DNA of 64,000 nucleotides from Branchiostoma floridae (taxonomy: Eukaryota; Chordata; Leptocardii; Amphioxiformes; Branchiostomatidae). Below, piece by piece: positions 1-11,491 of the stretch. The notes below the pieces were generated by a model. The model made no database searches and was not told the origin of the DNA. It saw nothing but the letters and a program-made list of their open reading frames with translations. Location of the stretch: assembly GCF_000003815.2 (NCBI RefSeq), contig NC_049997.1, positions 6,018,260 to 6,082,259 on the forward strand, in the 5' to 3' direction. The position numbers and the translations under genes were made by a program. Positions within the stretch are counted from its first letter, which is position 1, and every line of letters begins with the position of its first letter.

Positions 1-258
1 CAATATGAAGAATGGGACAAACATAAAAACTGACACTACTTTAATTTGTAATTTTCAACAAACAGGTGCTGTTACTGTAGTTTTTTGTAGTAATAGTGTT
101 TTTGTACTTTTTTAAGCTGAAGACCTTCTATTTTTTATGTTTTGAATTAGCCCTTACCTTTACCCCAACCATTTTACAATTTTTATTTTTATTTTGCCCT
201 CTCACTCCATATTTTTTATGAAAAAATCTATGAGCCAAGAAATTAAATTGGTGTGGCC
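1..258. mobile_element. MITE with GGCC ends (family F2), truncated by window edge
   Basis: This is the right part of a non-coding inverted-repeat element. From about position 62 it matches the interior and right end of the complete copy at 11123-11491, and it ends in the shared terminal sequence ATTAAATTGGTGTGGCC. The left end lies outside the window. The family duplicates TTA/TAA at other sites in this window, as PIF/Harbinger-type elements do, but here the duplication cannot be checked. Confidence 0.75.
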
Positions 259-880
259 GGCCGAAGTGAGAGACAATGAAACATGCAGGCAGATACCAGG
301 AAACGTGATTTGATCAATGCAGATATGATAACTTATTCATGAATGGGAATTTAATTGTTTCGATGGTAAAATTGATTATTTGCCTCTGACCATTATAATT
401 TATAACTGACACTCGGCTGATCGGATTTCAAACGGCTGTAAAAGTGGCCAGATCAGCAATTATGTCCGTTTAGAGCGGCGGCTTTCTGACAAGCCACTGG
501 TACATTGGCCTTAAATTGTTTTCAGTGATGTTATGATGTAACATTGTGGGGTAGTTTTGAAAAAGTATCGTCAAAATTTGTGGTACAATGTTTCAACAGA
601 TGTTGATAGGTTGCTTCCTTTTCTAAGTGGCACACAAATAATGAAAAGGTTTCATAAATACGTATCATTATGCAGGCACTTTTGTAAGAGCTTTTAGGAT
701 TATGAATTCATGTGCAGTTACTGATTTAATTTTGCTCAGATCAGTTTCCACATTATCACACTCCTTGACTAACCCAGAGCCATTACAGATATGAAACCAG
801 ATGCACAGATTGCAGGAAGTCTCCAGTTTAAATTTGGCCCATGCCAATTCAATGCATAGGATCTCAGATTCAATACAAAG
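259..880. other. unassigned AT-rich stretch
   Basis: No coding exon, RNA gene or recognisable repeat is visible on either strand. It is probably intergenic or intronic. Confidence 0.5.
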
Positions 881-1436
881 TCATGTAGTCAGATACCTAC
901 TTGGCCTGAGACTGTTTTAATTGAATTATGAAAATTGTTGTTTTTTTTCCGAAAAAGTGTCCAAAAACCAACGAAGTGCTTTGGAGTGGAGCACATATAC
1001 ATGTACGCAGCAGAATCCTGTAGCATCTGCCTATTGGATTGTTCCATTATTCACTCAGTTTTCAGTAATGAATATACTAGTCATATGCATGTTTACTTTT
1101 CAGTTCTCTGCTTTCATCTATATATAATGGATATCCGAGATGTTTTTTTATGTGAAGTGCATTGAGTAGTTTCAATGTGCGAGCCAAAGGACAAAACTGA
1201 ACTGAGAGAAAGTCTGTATCATGTTTTACTTAGTTTTGAAGAATACAGTCAGATACATTCAAGTCCTCTGTTTTAATCTTGATATTATGAAAATTGGGTG
1301 TATTTTTTCCGAAAAAGTGTCAAAAACCAGTGAAGTGCCTTAGAGTGGCCTTAATATGAGAGCATATATACGCAGCAGAAGTGGTCTGTGAGTCCTGTAG
1401 CATCTGCCTATTGGATCGTTCCATTATTCATGCCCT
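880..1436. repeat. two diverged direct repeats, about 359-bp period
   Basis: The segment beginning ATGAAAATTG at 928 recurs at 1287. Both copies continue through a TTTTTTCCGAAAAAGTGT block and end in CTGCCTATTGGAT followed by GTTCCATTATTCA. The short reading frames here are shared by both copies and show no protein-family pattern. Confidence 0.7.
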
Positions 1437-1640
1437 GTACGTTGGTTTGGCCCCCAGTGCCGGCTGATCTCATTTCGTCTGGGCCAACAACGATAACGTC
1501 AAGAAGCAAGCTCCGCTCCTCTGTGCCGTGCTCTGGGAAATTACGTCTGTATCGGCGCCCCGCGCATCATTTTCCCGAGATTGGCGCCTTCGGAAGGGCT
1601 GAGATGGTCATACTTTCATCGAGACCTTCAGCTTCGAGGT
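1437..1640. other. CpG-rich, exon-like segment
   Basis: About 200 bp much richer in G+C and CpG (roughly 17 CpG) than the AT-rich flanks. It is open on the plus strand and ends in CTTCGAG followed by GTAGGA, a plausible splice donor. It could be an untranslated first exon with a promoter, or an exon fragment. The last 50 bp also form the first unit of the array at 1593-2036, so the donor-like site is triplicated. No protein family is recognised. Confidence 0.3.
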
Positions 1641-2036
1641 AGGAACGTGTCCTTATTGCTGAGAATATACTAGATAGCAATAATTAGGGATTGCCCATTA
1701 ATAATGCTTTGGGTTGTGTGCGTTGGAATTTTTTCCGAAGGGCTGAGATGGTCGTACTTTCAACAAGATCTTCAGCTTCGAGGTAGGAACGTGTCCTTAT
1801 TGCTGAGAATATACTAGAATATTAGCTACAAAATGTATTAGGGATTGTACAATCATAAATAATGCGTTGGGTTGTGTGCATTGGAATTTCTTCAGAAGGG
1901 CTGAGATAATCGTACTTTCAGCAAGACCTTCATCTTCAAGGTAGGATTGAGTCCCAATTACGGGGAATATTCACAGTTTTTAGCTGTTAGGGATTGTCCA
2001 TAAATTATGCTTCAGGTTGTGTGTGTTGGAATTTCT
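1593..2036. repeat. tandem array, three units of about 145-158 bp
   Basis: Units start with GAAGGGCTGAGAT at 1593, 1737 and 1895. Each contains CTTCAGCTTCGAGGTAGG or a variant and ends near GGTTGTGTGCGTTGGAATTT. Similarity falls from the first to the third unit. Confidence 0.85.
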
Positions 2037-2178
2037 CAGTCATTCAGTGATGCACATGTTAAAATTGTTCTAGGTATGAATGTATTATTTAACTGTAACA
2101 TTCAAACCTATAAGTGACCACCTCTAAATTAATAACCTTCTAGCCCTTGAGGTCAATTTGCAATGTTGTTGTTGTTAG

Positions 2179-2566
2179 GATGATTTTTCCAGGACTCCTA
2201 TATTACTCAAACATTGAGAATACTCTCTTTAGTGGCTTGTTGTAAAACGCTACAATTTTCATAAAATTTCTTTATGAATGGTCAATATAGATAGGTTTGA
2301 CTGCATACTATTAGCAAACAGTAAATGTGCAAAATATATGGTATTCTTTAAAGTACATGCAGCTACATTTTAACCTATATTAGCCCAAGCATTGAGAATC
2401 CTGCCTATAGTGGTGGCTTTTATGTCTTAAAACATTACAACTTTTCACAAAATTCCCTGATGAATGGTCATAAAGTTGACAGGTTTGGCTGTATAGTGAA
2501 CACTGAGTAATGTCTGTGTGCAAAATATATTGTCTTCTTGAGTACATGCTGCTACATGTAGTGCAG
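2179..2566. repeat. tandem duplication, two units of about 195 bp
   Basis: Both units contain CATTGAGAATNCT, then AAAACNNTACAA, ATGAATGGTCA, GGTTTG and GTGCAAAATATAT, and end at GTACATGCNGCTACA. Divergence is substantial, so the duplication is old. Confidence 0.8.
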
Positions 2567-3710
2567 TAATCTGTTATTTGGTATTAAAACACCCGGAAAA
2601 TTTACACGGTTGACGCATTGAGGGAGAGGATTTGAGGAGATATACTGTAAGGTTCTGCAGTTTACAGGCATTTAATCAAGCGATGTGTACAGTCGCTTCA
2701 GGGTCTTTCGTGTTGAGGCATACGGTGTGTCACATTCAAGCGGTGGGGGGCCCTCCCTGTGTTGGAATGCAGTCCTTGAAATTATACTTTATTTCAACAA
2801 GGTTGCCCAGTCAGAAGCATGAGTCAAAAGACAGGTTGTGTCATCAACATTTCAGGTTGCCCCACTTGCAAGTTTACTTTCTTCAAGTCAGCTACTTAAA
2901 TAACTGACAGCAAATTTTTCTTTCAGTTACAATGTACATGTAACTACATATTAACATATTTCTTTAAATTTTCTGAAAGGAAATTCAAATTAAAGCATAT
3001 GCATGTAGGTGGGGTAAAGCAGTGTTTTACTGCAAAATTTCAGGTTGTGCACTGTGCTACCTTGGTTTAATATTAAGTTGTGCCAAGCAAAATGTGGTTG
3101 CATTTTGCAAGTGGGTATACTTCAAGCAGTAGACTTTACCAAATAAATGAGAGAGAGGAACATTAAATTATATAAATATACACACAAAATGTATTCCTTG
3201 CAGTGTGGAAATGATGCATTACAGAGTAGTTTGAGTTTTAAATCATGCTAGATCACCAGGTGCTTTATTTGGCAAGTCTCCATTAGTTTTTCCAGACTGA
3301 ATGTGATATTTTCAGTTTTGTCATTTTTACATGACTTGGCAAGAGGTTGGCATATTATAGGCAATTCAATGCAAAATCATCATAAAAAATTTTGGAAAAC
3401 TTACAGAAAAAAGGCTTTTTTAAGTAACTGCAACTTGCAGATGTCTTAGCTTTGTCTTATGTGCCTTTCTTGTTTTTTTGTCAACATAACTAGCAATGGG
3501 TAGTAATGAGTGACAATCTTCCTGCAATGGAATAAACTTTTGAAATTTATTTCAAGATTTTCAGTTTTTAATAAAGCATAAACTTAAGACTCTCACTGGG
3601 CGTATTATGATCTATTATGTAACATAAAGCCAGGAGTCCCCAGAAAATATCTGACACATACATGAAGGTATAAAATTTGAATGTCTAGCAGCAAAAGTCA
3701 AACCCAAATA
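2567..3710. other. unassigned AT-rich stretch
   Basis: A 91-codon plus-strand frame at 2632-2907 has no family pattern. Nothing else stands out. If the FHA exon at 3906-4196 belongs to a gene, this region would be its downstream intron. Confidence 0.45.
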
Positions 3711-3714
3711 TCAG

Positions 3715-3746
<32 letters not shown>
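3711..3746. repeat. (AATC)n microsatellite
   Basis: About eight copies of the tetranucleotide AATC. Confidence 0.95.
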
Positions 3747-3748
<2 letters not shown>

Positions 3749-3905
3749 ATGGTTTATCATTAAAACAAGGTTCTGGCAGCCAGTGGCTGAATTGTGTCTT
3801 GAAAACAGGAAACTCTGCTTGTTTCAAATTTCAGTCAGCTAGGTGTTATGGATCATATAATACCACAATTAAAATGTAGGATCAGCTTCAAGTTTTCCAT
3901 CTTAC

Positions 3906-4196
3906 CAGATCTATGATAACGTCTTCCTCTGGGGTTTATCTGTAGTGGCGTGTTATTGGTGGCACGTTTGCGTATCGATTTCTTTCCAGATGAGCGCCCA
4001 GCATTAACCCAGATCTGATTTTGCCAACGGAAGATTTTATCCCCGCAGCAGATTGAAAACCTTTTACTTCTAACCAGAACATTTTGATTGTGTAGAGATG
4101 GATTTCCATGATAGAACAGTACTGTAGCAGGGACTAAGCAGTGAGGTGGAAATATTTCCAGTTTTAAGTACTGTTTTTTGCAACAGAGAGTTAAAT
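3906..4196 (-). CDS. FHA-domain exon, Ki-67-like, partial
   Basis: The open minus-strand frame reads as the C-terminal half of a forkhead-associated (FHA) phosphopeptide-binding domain. It shows KKQYLKLEI (compare the SKQHCKIEI strand of Ki-67), then HGNPSLHNQNVLV (the NP-xx-N strand) and CCGDKIFRWQNQ (the GD-x-I and FR[WY] strand). A basic tail with GRSSGKKS, TPLQ and GRRYHRSG follows, much as after the Ki-67 FHA domain. The exon ends in a strong donor, CTG followed by GTAAGATGG (3905 downward). The proposed acceptor, ATTATCAG, sits just upstream of codon LTL; its pyrimidine tract is poor, and a second AG 25 bp further on is possible. The N-terminal half of the domain, with the GR-x-x-x-C motif, is not visible in this window. 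It could be one exon of a diverged MKI67-type gene or a lone pseudo-exon. The FHA reading is inferred from pattern alone. Confidence 0.45.
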
Positions 4197-4452
4197 CTGA
4201 TAATGAAGTCATTTTTTTATTTATATAAAATATCTATAATTTAGATAGTAGTTTTTACCCATTGTTTTTGTGATAGTTTTAATTGGAATAGATTTTGTTG
4301 CTGCCAAGGGAATCTTCAGATGAGAATGCTTCGTTAAGTGTGACAGGATGTTCAGTGCAATATAATTAGGAATACTGTCCAATTTAGTTATATTAGAATG
4401 AACTGGCTTTAAGACCGTATATTCATTCTTCACCCACTATTTTATACTCTCC

Positions 4453-4644
4453 AAGCAGAGGTTAGGCTCCGGCTGTTTTGTAAACGTTTTTTTAGTGGTT
4501 TTTATCAGGCTTTCTATTTTGTCATTTTTCTTGAAGTACGCCAGCCAGTTAGGTTTTGACACAGCAAGATAAAATGCAAAATAGAAAGCCCGATAAAAAT
4601 GACTAAAAAACGTTAAAAAAACAGTCAGAGCCTAACCTCTGCTT
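4453..4644. mobile_element. fold-back MITE (family F6)
   Basis: A 192-bp near-palindrome. The left arm starts AAGCAGAGGTTAGGCTC and the right arm is its reverse complement, with pairing continuing inward through CTGTTTT, AACGTTTTTTTAG and GGCTTTCTATTTT (about 65 bp per arm). It is non-coding. No clear target-site duplication is visible. Confidence 0.9.
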
Positions 4645-4714
4645 GTAGCGTAGCTATTTTATATATTTTGTCTATCCTATCAGTTAATCAACGGCAAATC
4701 TGCTACACACTAAA

Positions 4715-5605
4715 TCCCCCCAAGTTCATATCAACAAAACAAGTCATCTGTCTTGCCCGTCTGGCCAGCCAGGGCATTGACTCTGACTCCCTCCATCCAT
4801 CTCCCAACCCATGGGACCTGTCAGTGTCTCTATTATACAATATACATTACTCGTACATGACATTGAATGTATACTATGATATCATAAAGGTATATGGTTC
4901 TATTTCTTAAATTGGTTAATGAACAACAACCCTGCCACAACTTCTCATGAATAGATAAAGGTTCAAATAAATTAGGTCCTCCGAAGTTCATAATCAACAA
5001 AACAAGTCATCCGTCTTGCCCGTCTGGCCAACGAGGGCGTTGACTCTCCTACCATCCATCTTCCAACCCACGGGACCTGCCATCTTCCCAGGGCAATGTC
5101 ACACATCAGTGGTTCAAGGACAGCAGCAGTGTTCTATAATCTAGGGATTTGACCTTGGCCTGTGTGTCTTGTTTAGCCCCCCTCCCTGCTTGGCTTATGT
5201 GCTTGTAAGATTGATGAGAGTCTGTTTGCAGCGGGTCCCAGAATACATGATTTTTAATAAGGTCCACTGCAAAACAAGGCTCGTGGAGTAACTCATGAAT
5301 TTTGGGTTCCAGTACTGGGTTCTGAAGACAGATGTTTGTTTACCCTTGACATGAAAAGTTTGAATATTAGATTGTAGCCCACAGGGAAGCAATTCCAGGG
5401 ATCTGGTCACAGGACCTGCTAACTTCCTCGAGCAATGTCACACATCAGTGGTTCAAGGACAGCATCAGTGTTCTATAATCCTGGGACTTGACCTTGGCCT
5501 GTGTGTCTTGTTTATCCCCCCACCCTGCTGGGCTTGTGTGCTTGTAAGATCGATGAGAGTCTGTTTGCAGCTGGTCCCAGAATATAGGATTTTTTATAAG
5601 CTTAT
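4715..5605. repeat. overlapping direct repeats
   Basis: AACAAAACAAGTCATC and CTTGCCCGTCTGGCCA occur at about 4735 and 4997. The block CAATGTCACACATCAGTGG to GGTCCCAGAATA occurs at about 5094-5242 and 5432-5583. A polypyrimidine-rich unit seems to have duplicated in stages. The 60-70-codon frames inside are products of the repeat. Confidence 0.8.
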
Positions 5606-5801
5606 TAATAAAAATCCTTATCTTGCTTAGCCCTTTTATATACGGGATGGACATATTTAACCCTTGTCATGCTGAGCTGTATTGTTATGAGTTTGGGGAA
5701 GTAAATCTTCAGCAGCAGCACAGAAAGATAGTTTTACTTATCAGACCCATGAAGGCCAGAATTTGTCTTGTGCATACATGTAGTTTTGAGATAGAATAAA
5801 G

Positions 5802-6241
5802 CAGGGTTGTAGCCAGCCTGAAATCATTTTCAGTCCCCTCAATTCTGAATCCTTTAGAGGGCCCAAGGCGTGATGTTTCTAGGGGGTCCGGGTATTTTTA
5901 AATCTAGACCCTCTGAAACGCTAGTTCCTGCATTTTGAGGTGTAAATTTTGCTGGTAGACTAAGCTGTTCAATGGCATCTATTTTGGTGAATAATTACAC
6001 AAGGTAGACAGTTTTATCATATCTTTGTGTATCAGTGTGAAGACTATCCGACTGCTGCCTACCCCTGTGACAGGGATCCCAGCAGCAGTATAATCAAAAA
6101 TGGATACGACGATACGACGATTTGACAACGCTACATATCAATTTTGTCCGTCACAGAGGACGGAATGGGCAATTTCGTTTTCCGTCCGCAGCTGCAAAAT
6201 TCCATCAAAGGACGGAAGGACGGGTGCTGACTACAACCCTG
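5802..6241. mobile_element. hAT-like MITE with CAGGG ends (family F4b)
   Basis: A 440-bp element with termini CAGGGTTGTAGCCAGC and its complement (one mismatch in 16), flanked by an exact 8-bp duplication GAATAAAG at 5794-5801 and 6242-6249. An 8-bp duplication and CAGGG ends are typical of non-autonomous hAT elements. The interior carries repeated GGACGGA/TCCGTC motifs that could fold. It also contains, at about 6035-6115, a piece found inverted at 17665-17760. Confidence 0.88.
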
Positions 6242-6249
6242 GAATAAAG

Positions 6250-6870
6250 TCAGACTCTGTCTAAGTCTGGCTAGCACTGGAAGTCAGCCTTTCCCAGGTG
6301 ACGATTGGTTCTGGATTAAAAGATTTGTAGGAGATCAAATTTTCCTATCGCACCACCACTGGCCAGTAACACATGTCTCTATATCATTGGCCACACAACG
6401 GAGAATGTCTGGCTTTCTCCACTGGGATTCATTAATCAAGACGTGTTATTTCTAGCACCTGTAATTTTTGTAGCTGGACTTTAGGGGCCATTTAAGCCAC
6501 AGAGGGTGAAGGCCGGGAACACTTATGGAAGGGCACTGTTTTGGACAACATTTGGACAGACTTGGTTGCTACTTTCGACATAGCATGATTATCATGATCA
6601 TATTGTGTTAATTAGGAATAAGCATGCTAGGAATCTGGAATCGTTAATTTGTAGATGCATGGCAGCTAGCGGCGGAATTGCGTATCCATTTTTTTACAAA
6701 CATTCTTAAATTAATGCAACTTTTAAGTTGTATTATAAAAAGGTCATATTATCATCATTTTATTTTTTAGATGTTAAAACATCTATCACCTAAAATAGTT
6801 AATCATAATCCAGATTGACACACCATTGTTGACAGTAGCAAACAACTATAGAGCTTCAGGAAGCCACCAA
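6250..6870. other. unassigned stretch
   Basis: Nothing recognisable on either strand. Confidence 0.45.
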
Positions 6871-6875
6871 CTTAG

Positions 6876-7256
6876 GCAGCTACATGTACATGTATATACA
6901 TTGTGCAAAGATTGATCATAGTAGATATGAATGCTAAAAATGATACATGGCATTGCACATCCATAGTACAAGACATTGTCCCTGCAATAAAAAAAAAACA
7001 ACTAGATGGTTTTGCTATGGAGGTGCATCATCACAAAATTTGAAACAATAGTCTACCAGATGAATCCATTTTAGTTCCGAGCTTGCTTGTAAAGCTAAAC
7101 TAAGACAGCTATATACATTGTACATGTGGAAAGATCGGTCCTATCAGATTTGAAATTCAAAGCTAAAAATGACAAATGCACACCCCTAGTACAAGACATT
7201 GTCCTTGCAATAAAAAACAAGATGGTTTTGCTACGGAGGCGCATCATCACATGGGA
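6876..7256. repeat. tandem duplication, about 226-bp period
   Basis: ATACATTGT, then GCTAAAAATGA, then AGTACAAGACATTGTCC and GATGGTTTTGCTA and GCATCATCACA occur in the same order in both halves. The frame at 7126-7374 starts in the second copy and has no recognised family. Confidence 0.75.
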
Positions 7257-7720
7257 GGATTTTCACCGATCCACTCTTGATTGGAAATCGCTGGCAGAAT
7301 GCAGAAGGGACGTTTTATCAGTGTTGAAGGGTTTTATGGCCATGGCTAGGATTTGGGTACCGGTTTGGTTATGACTTCAGACCTCTTCACTCAGGCTACG
7401 TACACAAGGGAGAACAAGAATTTGCTTTAGAAGAATTTTATGCCGTATGTTTGAGTTAATTTTATTGTAAGATGATTTGATTCTGAATATGGCATAGTCG
7501 AAAAAGAAAGAAATATCATCATGTAATAATTATAGAAAGCTCAATTGATGACAATACATGCATTTAGATTCCTTAGAGGTAACTATAATCATAATATTTA
7601 AGACTAAGCATGTCTTTGTGTAGAGAGGTCAAATCCTGACTTTTATAGTATAATTACAGAATAAAATTTCATCCTATCATAGCTCAATATCATTCATAGC
7701 AATAAGATACAGACAAAATT
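7257..7720. other. unassigned stretch
   Basis: AT-rich, with no visible gene or repeat. Confidence 0.4.
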
Positions 7721-7721
7721 A

Positions 7722-7930
7722 TTGTAAATGCAGAAATGTTTGCGGTGGTTTTATGTTCTCGGTTTTCGTGGTGGCCGCTTCACCGCGAATTTAAAACCAC
7801 TGCGAACATTTTTCCATAACAGTAAGAGACTAAAGTGTATGGTGCTTACCGCGAAATTAAAACCACCGCAAAAAGTCCATTTTCCCGCTACCGCAAAATT
7901 AAATCCCCGCGAACTTAAATGCATTTACAG
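7722..7930. mobile_element. TA-target MITE (family F1), copy 1
   Basis: A 209-bp copy with ends TTGTAAATGCAG and GCATTTACAG, flanked by TA on both sides. The interior is a set of inverted GCGGTGG/CCACCGC blocks (AAAACCACCGC and TTCGCGGTGG types), so the whole element folds back. A TA duplication fits a Tc1/mariner-type mobiliser. It is non-coding. Confidence 0.92.
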
Positions 7931-8165
7931 TATTATCTAACAGAATCCCTGAAACCCCTTGATGAGCCTCATCATGCCATATTGACTCCACATTCCCCAC
8001 CTCTCCTATTAACCACATCTCTATGGACTCCCCTCTACTAACCAAGGCTAGTCCAGGGGATTCCCCCTACTGGAGCCCCTGTAATATTGATATGTCACTG
8101 GAGCCTTTTGGCTGGCAACTGCACTTCTGGTCGTGCACTCACGGTAGGAAACCATTGAGCTTATA

Positions 8166-8384
8166 TGTAACGCTAGTTCACCTTTATTTGCGGGGTAACC
8201 TTTATTCGTTGTATTTAGCACCAGGGTATTTCGGGATATCAAGTCAAGGGATGGTGGTCTCAAACTGCATTATATTGAAACAAATGCAATTTAAAACCCT
8301 CGTTTATCAACGTGATATCCCTAAATACCCTGTTTTTAGGTACAACAGATATAGGTTACTCTTTGAATAAAGGTAAACTAGAGA
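8166..8384. mobile_element. fold-back MITE (family F5), copy 1
   Basis: The left end GTAACGCTAGTTCACC and following GGGGTAACCTTTATTCGT are mirrored at the right end by GGTTACTC and AATAAAGGTAAACTA. A better-preserved copy lies at 36956-37176. The centre has a second, inner inverted repeat around GATATCAAGTC. The 115-codon frame across it is incidental. Confidence 0.85.
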
Positions 8385-8739
8385 ATGGTCAGAGTCTTGC
8401 ATTATATCTTTTGTATGGCTTTCATTTTCAGATTGTATGCATAATTATTTTGTAGTCTCATGCTATGGAAGCGTGAAACCTATAGAGAGAATGGTCAGAG
8501 TCTTACATTTATACAGTTATACAAGGTTGATTTTGATCCCAATGGTTGTTGTCCATGGTACTGAAACTGAAAGTATTTTTCTTTTACATGCTATGGTCGT
8601 GATTTTTGAGTGGTATATGCAAGTACATTTGACACCTCTAGTAACTGTTGGCTTGTCCTTGTATTGATGATGATGATGTACTTAGAATAAAAAAAAAACA
8701 CACACACAACAATCTTTGAACCAAATATAGCAATTGCTC

Positions 8740-9850
8740 GCTGACAAGCAACTTGATATGGTCACTTTCAAAAGATTACGGATGCTATCTGAAATGTGTG
8801 AACATTTCCAAAACCAATACCAGTTACTTTTGCAATTGTTTTAAGAGTATGTTATTACCTGGATGTCTTCCTACCATCTACATATCTTAAATAGATACCA
8901 ATACATTTGCACATGGAAAAGATGTGCATACTCCAAACTTGACACACTGCTATTTGGTGTATCTTATTTCATGAATATGTAACCTTCATCAACATATATC
9001 TTTAATAGATGCCGAAATACATTTCTTAGAATCAATGTGCATACTTCAAACCTGATAAAGTGCTGTTTGTTGTATCTTACTTTAAATGCAGAAATGTTCA
9101 CGGTGGATTAATGTTTGCGGTTTTTGCGGTGACCACTTCACCGCAAACTTAAAACCACCGCGAACATTTTTCTATTGTGGTATTAGACTGCAGTCTATGG
9201 TGTTACCGCAAACTTAAAACCACCGCGAACATTTTTCTATTGTGGTATTAGACTGCAGTCTATGGTGTTACCGCGAACTTAAAACCACCGTGAAAAGTGA
9301 TTTTTCCCGCTACCGCGAAATTAAATCCCCGCGAACTTTAATGCATTTATAGTATTTCCTGAATATCTAACCTTCATCAATATATCTTTTAATAGATACA
9401 AAATACATTTTTATTTAGAATAGATGTGTGTACTGTAACCTTAAGATATTTTCCCCGTCCAGAGCCCCAGTGTTGCAGTGTTGGCCTTGTCGCTGACCAT
9501 TTCCAAAACCCATTCCAGCTGCTTGAACAACTGCTATTTTGTGTATCATGTTACCTGGATGTCCAACCTTCATCAATATATTATTGTCAATTTATGGTTT
9601 ATTCAATCCTACGTTGGTAATAAGTTTCTTGTATCTTGATTTGCTATGTTTTTTTGTAAGGGCTGCCTTCAAAATCAGGCAATTTAACTAAAGGTATACC
9701 ACCCTGAAGATTCTTAAATAAATAGATATTTATCTTTAATAGATACTAATATGTGTGTTACTGGGATAGATATACATATACACTTCAAAAAGGCTTTTGC
9801 CCAATACCGAGCCCCTGTGTTGCAGTGTTACTGACGAACCAGAGTAATTG
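8740..9850. repeat. decayed tandem array carrying a PLE-type module, period about 110 bp
   Basis: The unit AACCTTCATCAATATATCTTTAATAGATACC recurs (in variants) at about 8871, 8980, 9370, 9563 and 9725. GACCATTTCCAAAACC with CCAGCTGCTTGAACAACTG (9495) and a related block at 8776-8848 belong to a module seen elsewhere in the window next to hammerhead-like cores. An F1 MITE at 9080-9352 splits the array. Confidence 0.75.
9080..9352. mobile_element. TA-target MITE (family F1), copy 2, with internal duplication
   Basis: The ends are CTTTAAATGCAG and GCATTTATAG, flanked by TA on both sides. It is longer than its relatives (273 bp) because about 62 bp, from AACTTAAAACCACCGCG through TGGTGTTACCGC, is present twice in tandem almost without change. 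Confidence 0.92.
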
Positions 9851-9859
9851 GCAATAAGA

Positions 9860-10550
9860 GGTATTTGTGCGAGGGTGTCACCCCTCCCAATAACCTTGTA
9901 ACTCAAACCAATCCATATTGATTACTTCCAGGTGCTTGGCAATCTCCATGCGGGGCCTCGGCAATAGAGGCTCACATAGGGGATTCTATTGTATGCTTCA
10001 CCCTTTTTAAACATTTTTTTACGACTTATTTGTTTGATTACTAAAACATATCATTGCAAGGATTGTGATGTTTGATCTAGTTTTATCGCAATTGTTTGTT
10101 ATTTAAGATAGGAACATGTTAAGTTTACACGAAGGATACGTTTTAATGACATGATTACCATGTTATATATACATATGCATACATACATAAATGTTTGTAT
10201 CAAATTACATTTTTTTAATAAAAGTTTGGCTAACAAGACCAAATATTTGTATCACATCCAAATTACAAATACATCTTTTGGTGCTCCCCTTCTATGCAAT
10301 GCAGTTCATTAACTGTATGGTAATGACGTAATAATTGCGCCATTATGCATACAGCAATTTCTTACCAACAGAATGATTTTTATGGGCTATATCAACTGCT
10401 ATCTGCTACCATTACAATAGATAGGTAGTTCTGCTACCGTTGTGACACTCTCTATCGCCCCTGTGATAGCGTCCATCGCCAATCTGACATGATTTCCATA
10501 TCGATTCAAACCCCTTTCATGGGCCAGACAATACCAATGGTTGGACGGTC
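9860..10550. other. unassigned AT-rich stretch
   Basis: No gene or clear repeat is visible. Confidence 0.4.
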
Positions 10551-10919
10551 AGGCCTAGGACAAAACTTTTGTGTTTCTTGTTTCCCTACCTACCCTAGAA
10601 AACCCTGCCAACCCTAAACTTTTTTGTTGGGGTGGGCAGTAGAGTCACATAGTTTCTAGTTGGAGTTTTTATTCAGCGTGCTTCCTATTCGAGTAAAAAA
10701 AACTGCTTTTCCTATCCAACGAAGATTAAATGTATCTAAATACAATCTATTTGTAACCAGAATGCACAAAATGGAAGTTTGATATTGAAATTATAAGTGT
10801 CCTCATACATTTCAGTTTTACTTTGTTAAACTGTATTGGGTATCACTAGAGTTTTGGCCAAAGTCTAAACAAAAATATCTAAAAAAAAAAAAGAAAATAG
10901 CCCACCACCTTCTGGCCCT

Positions 10920-11076
10920 TCTTATTGGATATCTAAAATTGTCTTCATTTATAGTTAGGGTATAAAAGACCTGTTTCTTCCAGATCACTTCAGTGTCAAT
11001 GATAGAAACCAGTGGATGCGTCAGACGTTTCCAAAACCATATCCAGTTGCTTGAGTAACTGCTGTCTGGCACACTA
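10920..11076 (+). mobile_element. PLE-like module inserted in an F3 MITE
   Basis: This 157-bp insert contains GTCAGACGTTTCC and CATATCCAGTTGCTTGAG and is flanked by the direct repeat CTGGCCCT (10912-10919 and 11077-11084), absent as a pair from the intact F3 copy. The upstream hammerhead-like core is scrambled here. Confidence 0.7.
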
Positions 11077-11122
11077 CTGGCCCTCATTTTTGAAACAGGA
11101 AACACAACATTTTTTTCCCTAA

Positions 11123-11491
11123 GGCCACACCAGTTTAATTTCTTGGTTCACGGATTCGCTCGCTCCTATTTTTTGGAAAAAAAAAATGAAAATGAAAATT
11201 ACCACTCAGCAAATTTTCACCATTAATGAAACCATTCACTAACTTTCTGGTGTAGCAAATTGGCCTTTATATTATTATCTCCTTAAAGTGTGGGTACAGG
11301 TGCTGTTACTGTACAGTAATAGTGTTTTCGTACTTTTTTCAAGCTGAAAACTTTTTATTCTTTATGTTTTGGATTAGCCATTACCTTTACCACAACCATT
11401 TTACAATTTTTAGTTTTAGTTTTATTTCGCCCTGTTGCTCCATATTTTTTATGAAAAAATCCGTGAACCAAGAAATTCAATTGGTGTGGCC
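11123..11491. mobile_element. complete MITE with GGCC ends (family F2), 369 bp
   Basis: Inverted ends GGCCACACCAGTTTAATTTC and its near-complement, flanked by TAA on both sides (11120-11122 and 11492-11494). It is AT-rich, without transposase coding, and shares its interior with positions 62-258. It is inserted in the F3 copy described above. Confidence 0.92.

Noticed and set aside
8023-8370. A 115-codon plus-strand frame as a gene
   Set aside because: It overlaps the fold-back MITE at 8166-8384, whose better copy at 36956 has no such frame.
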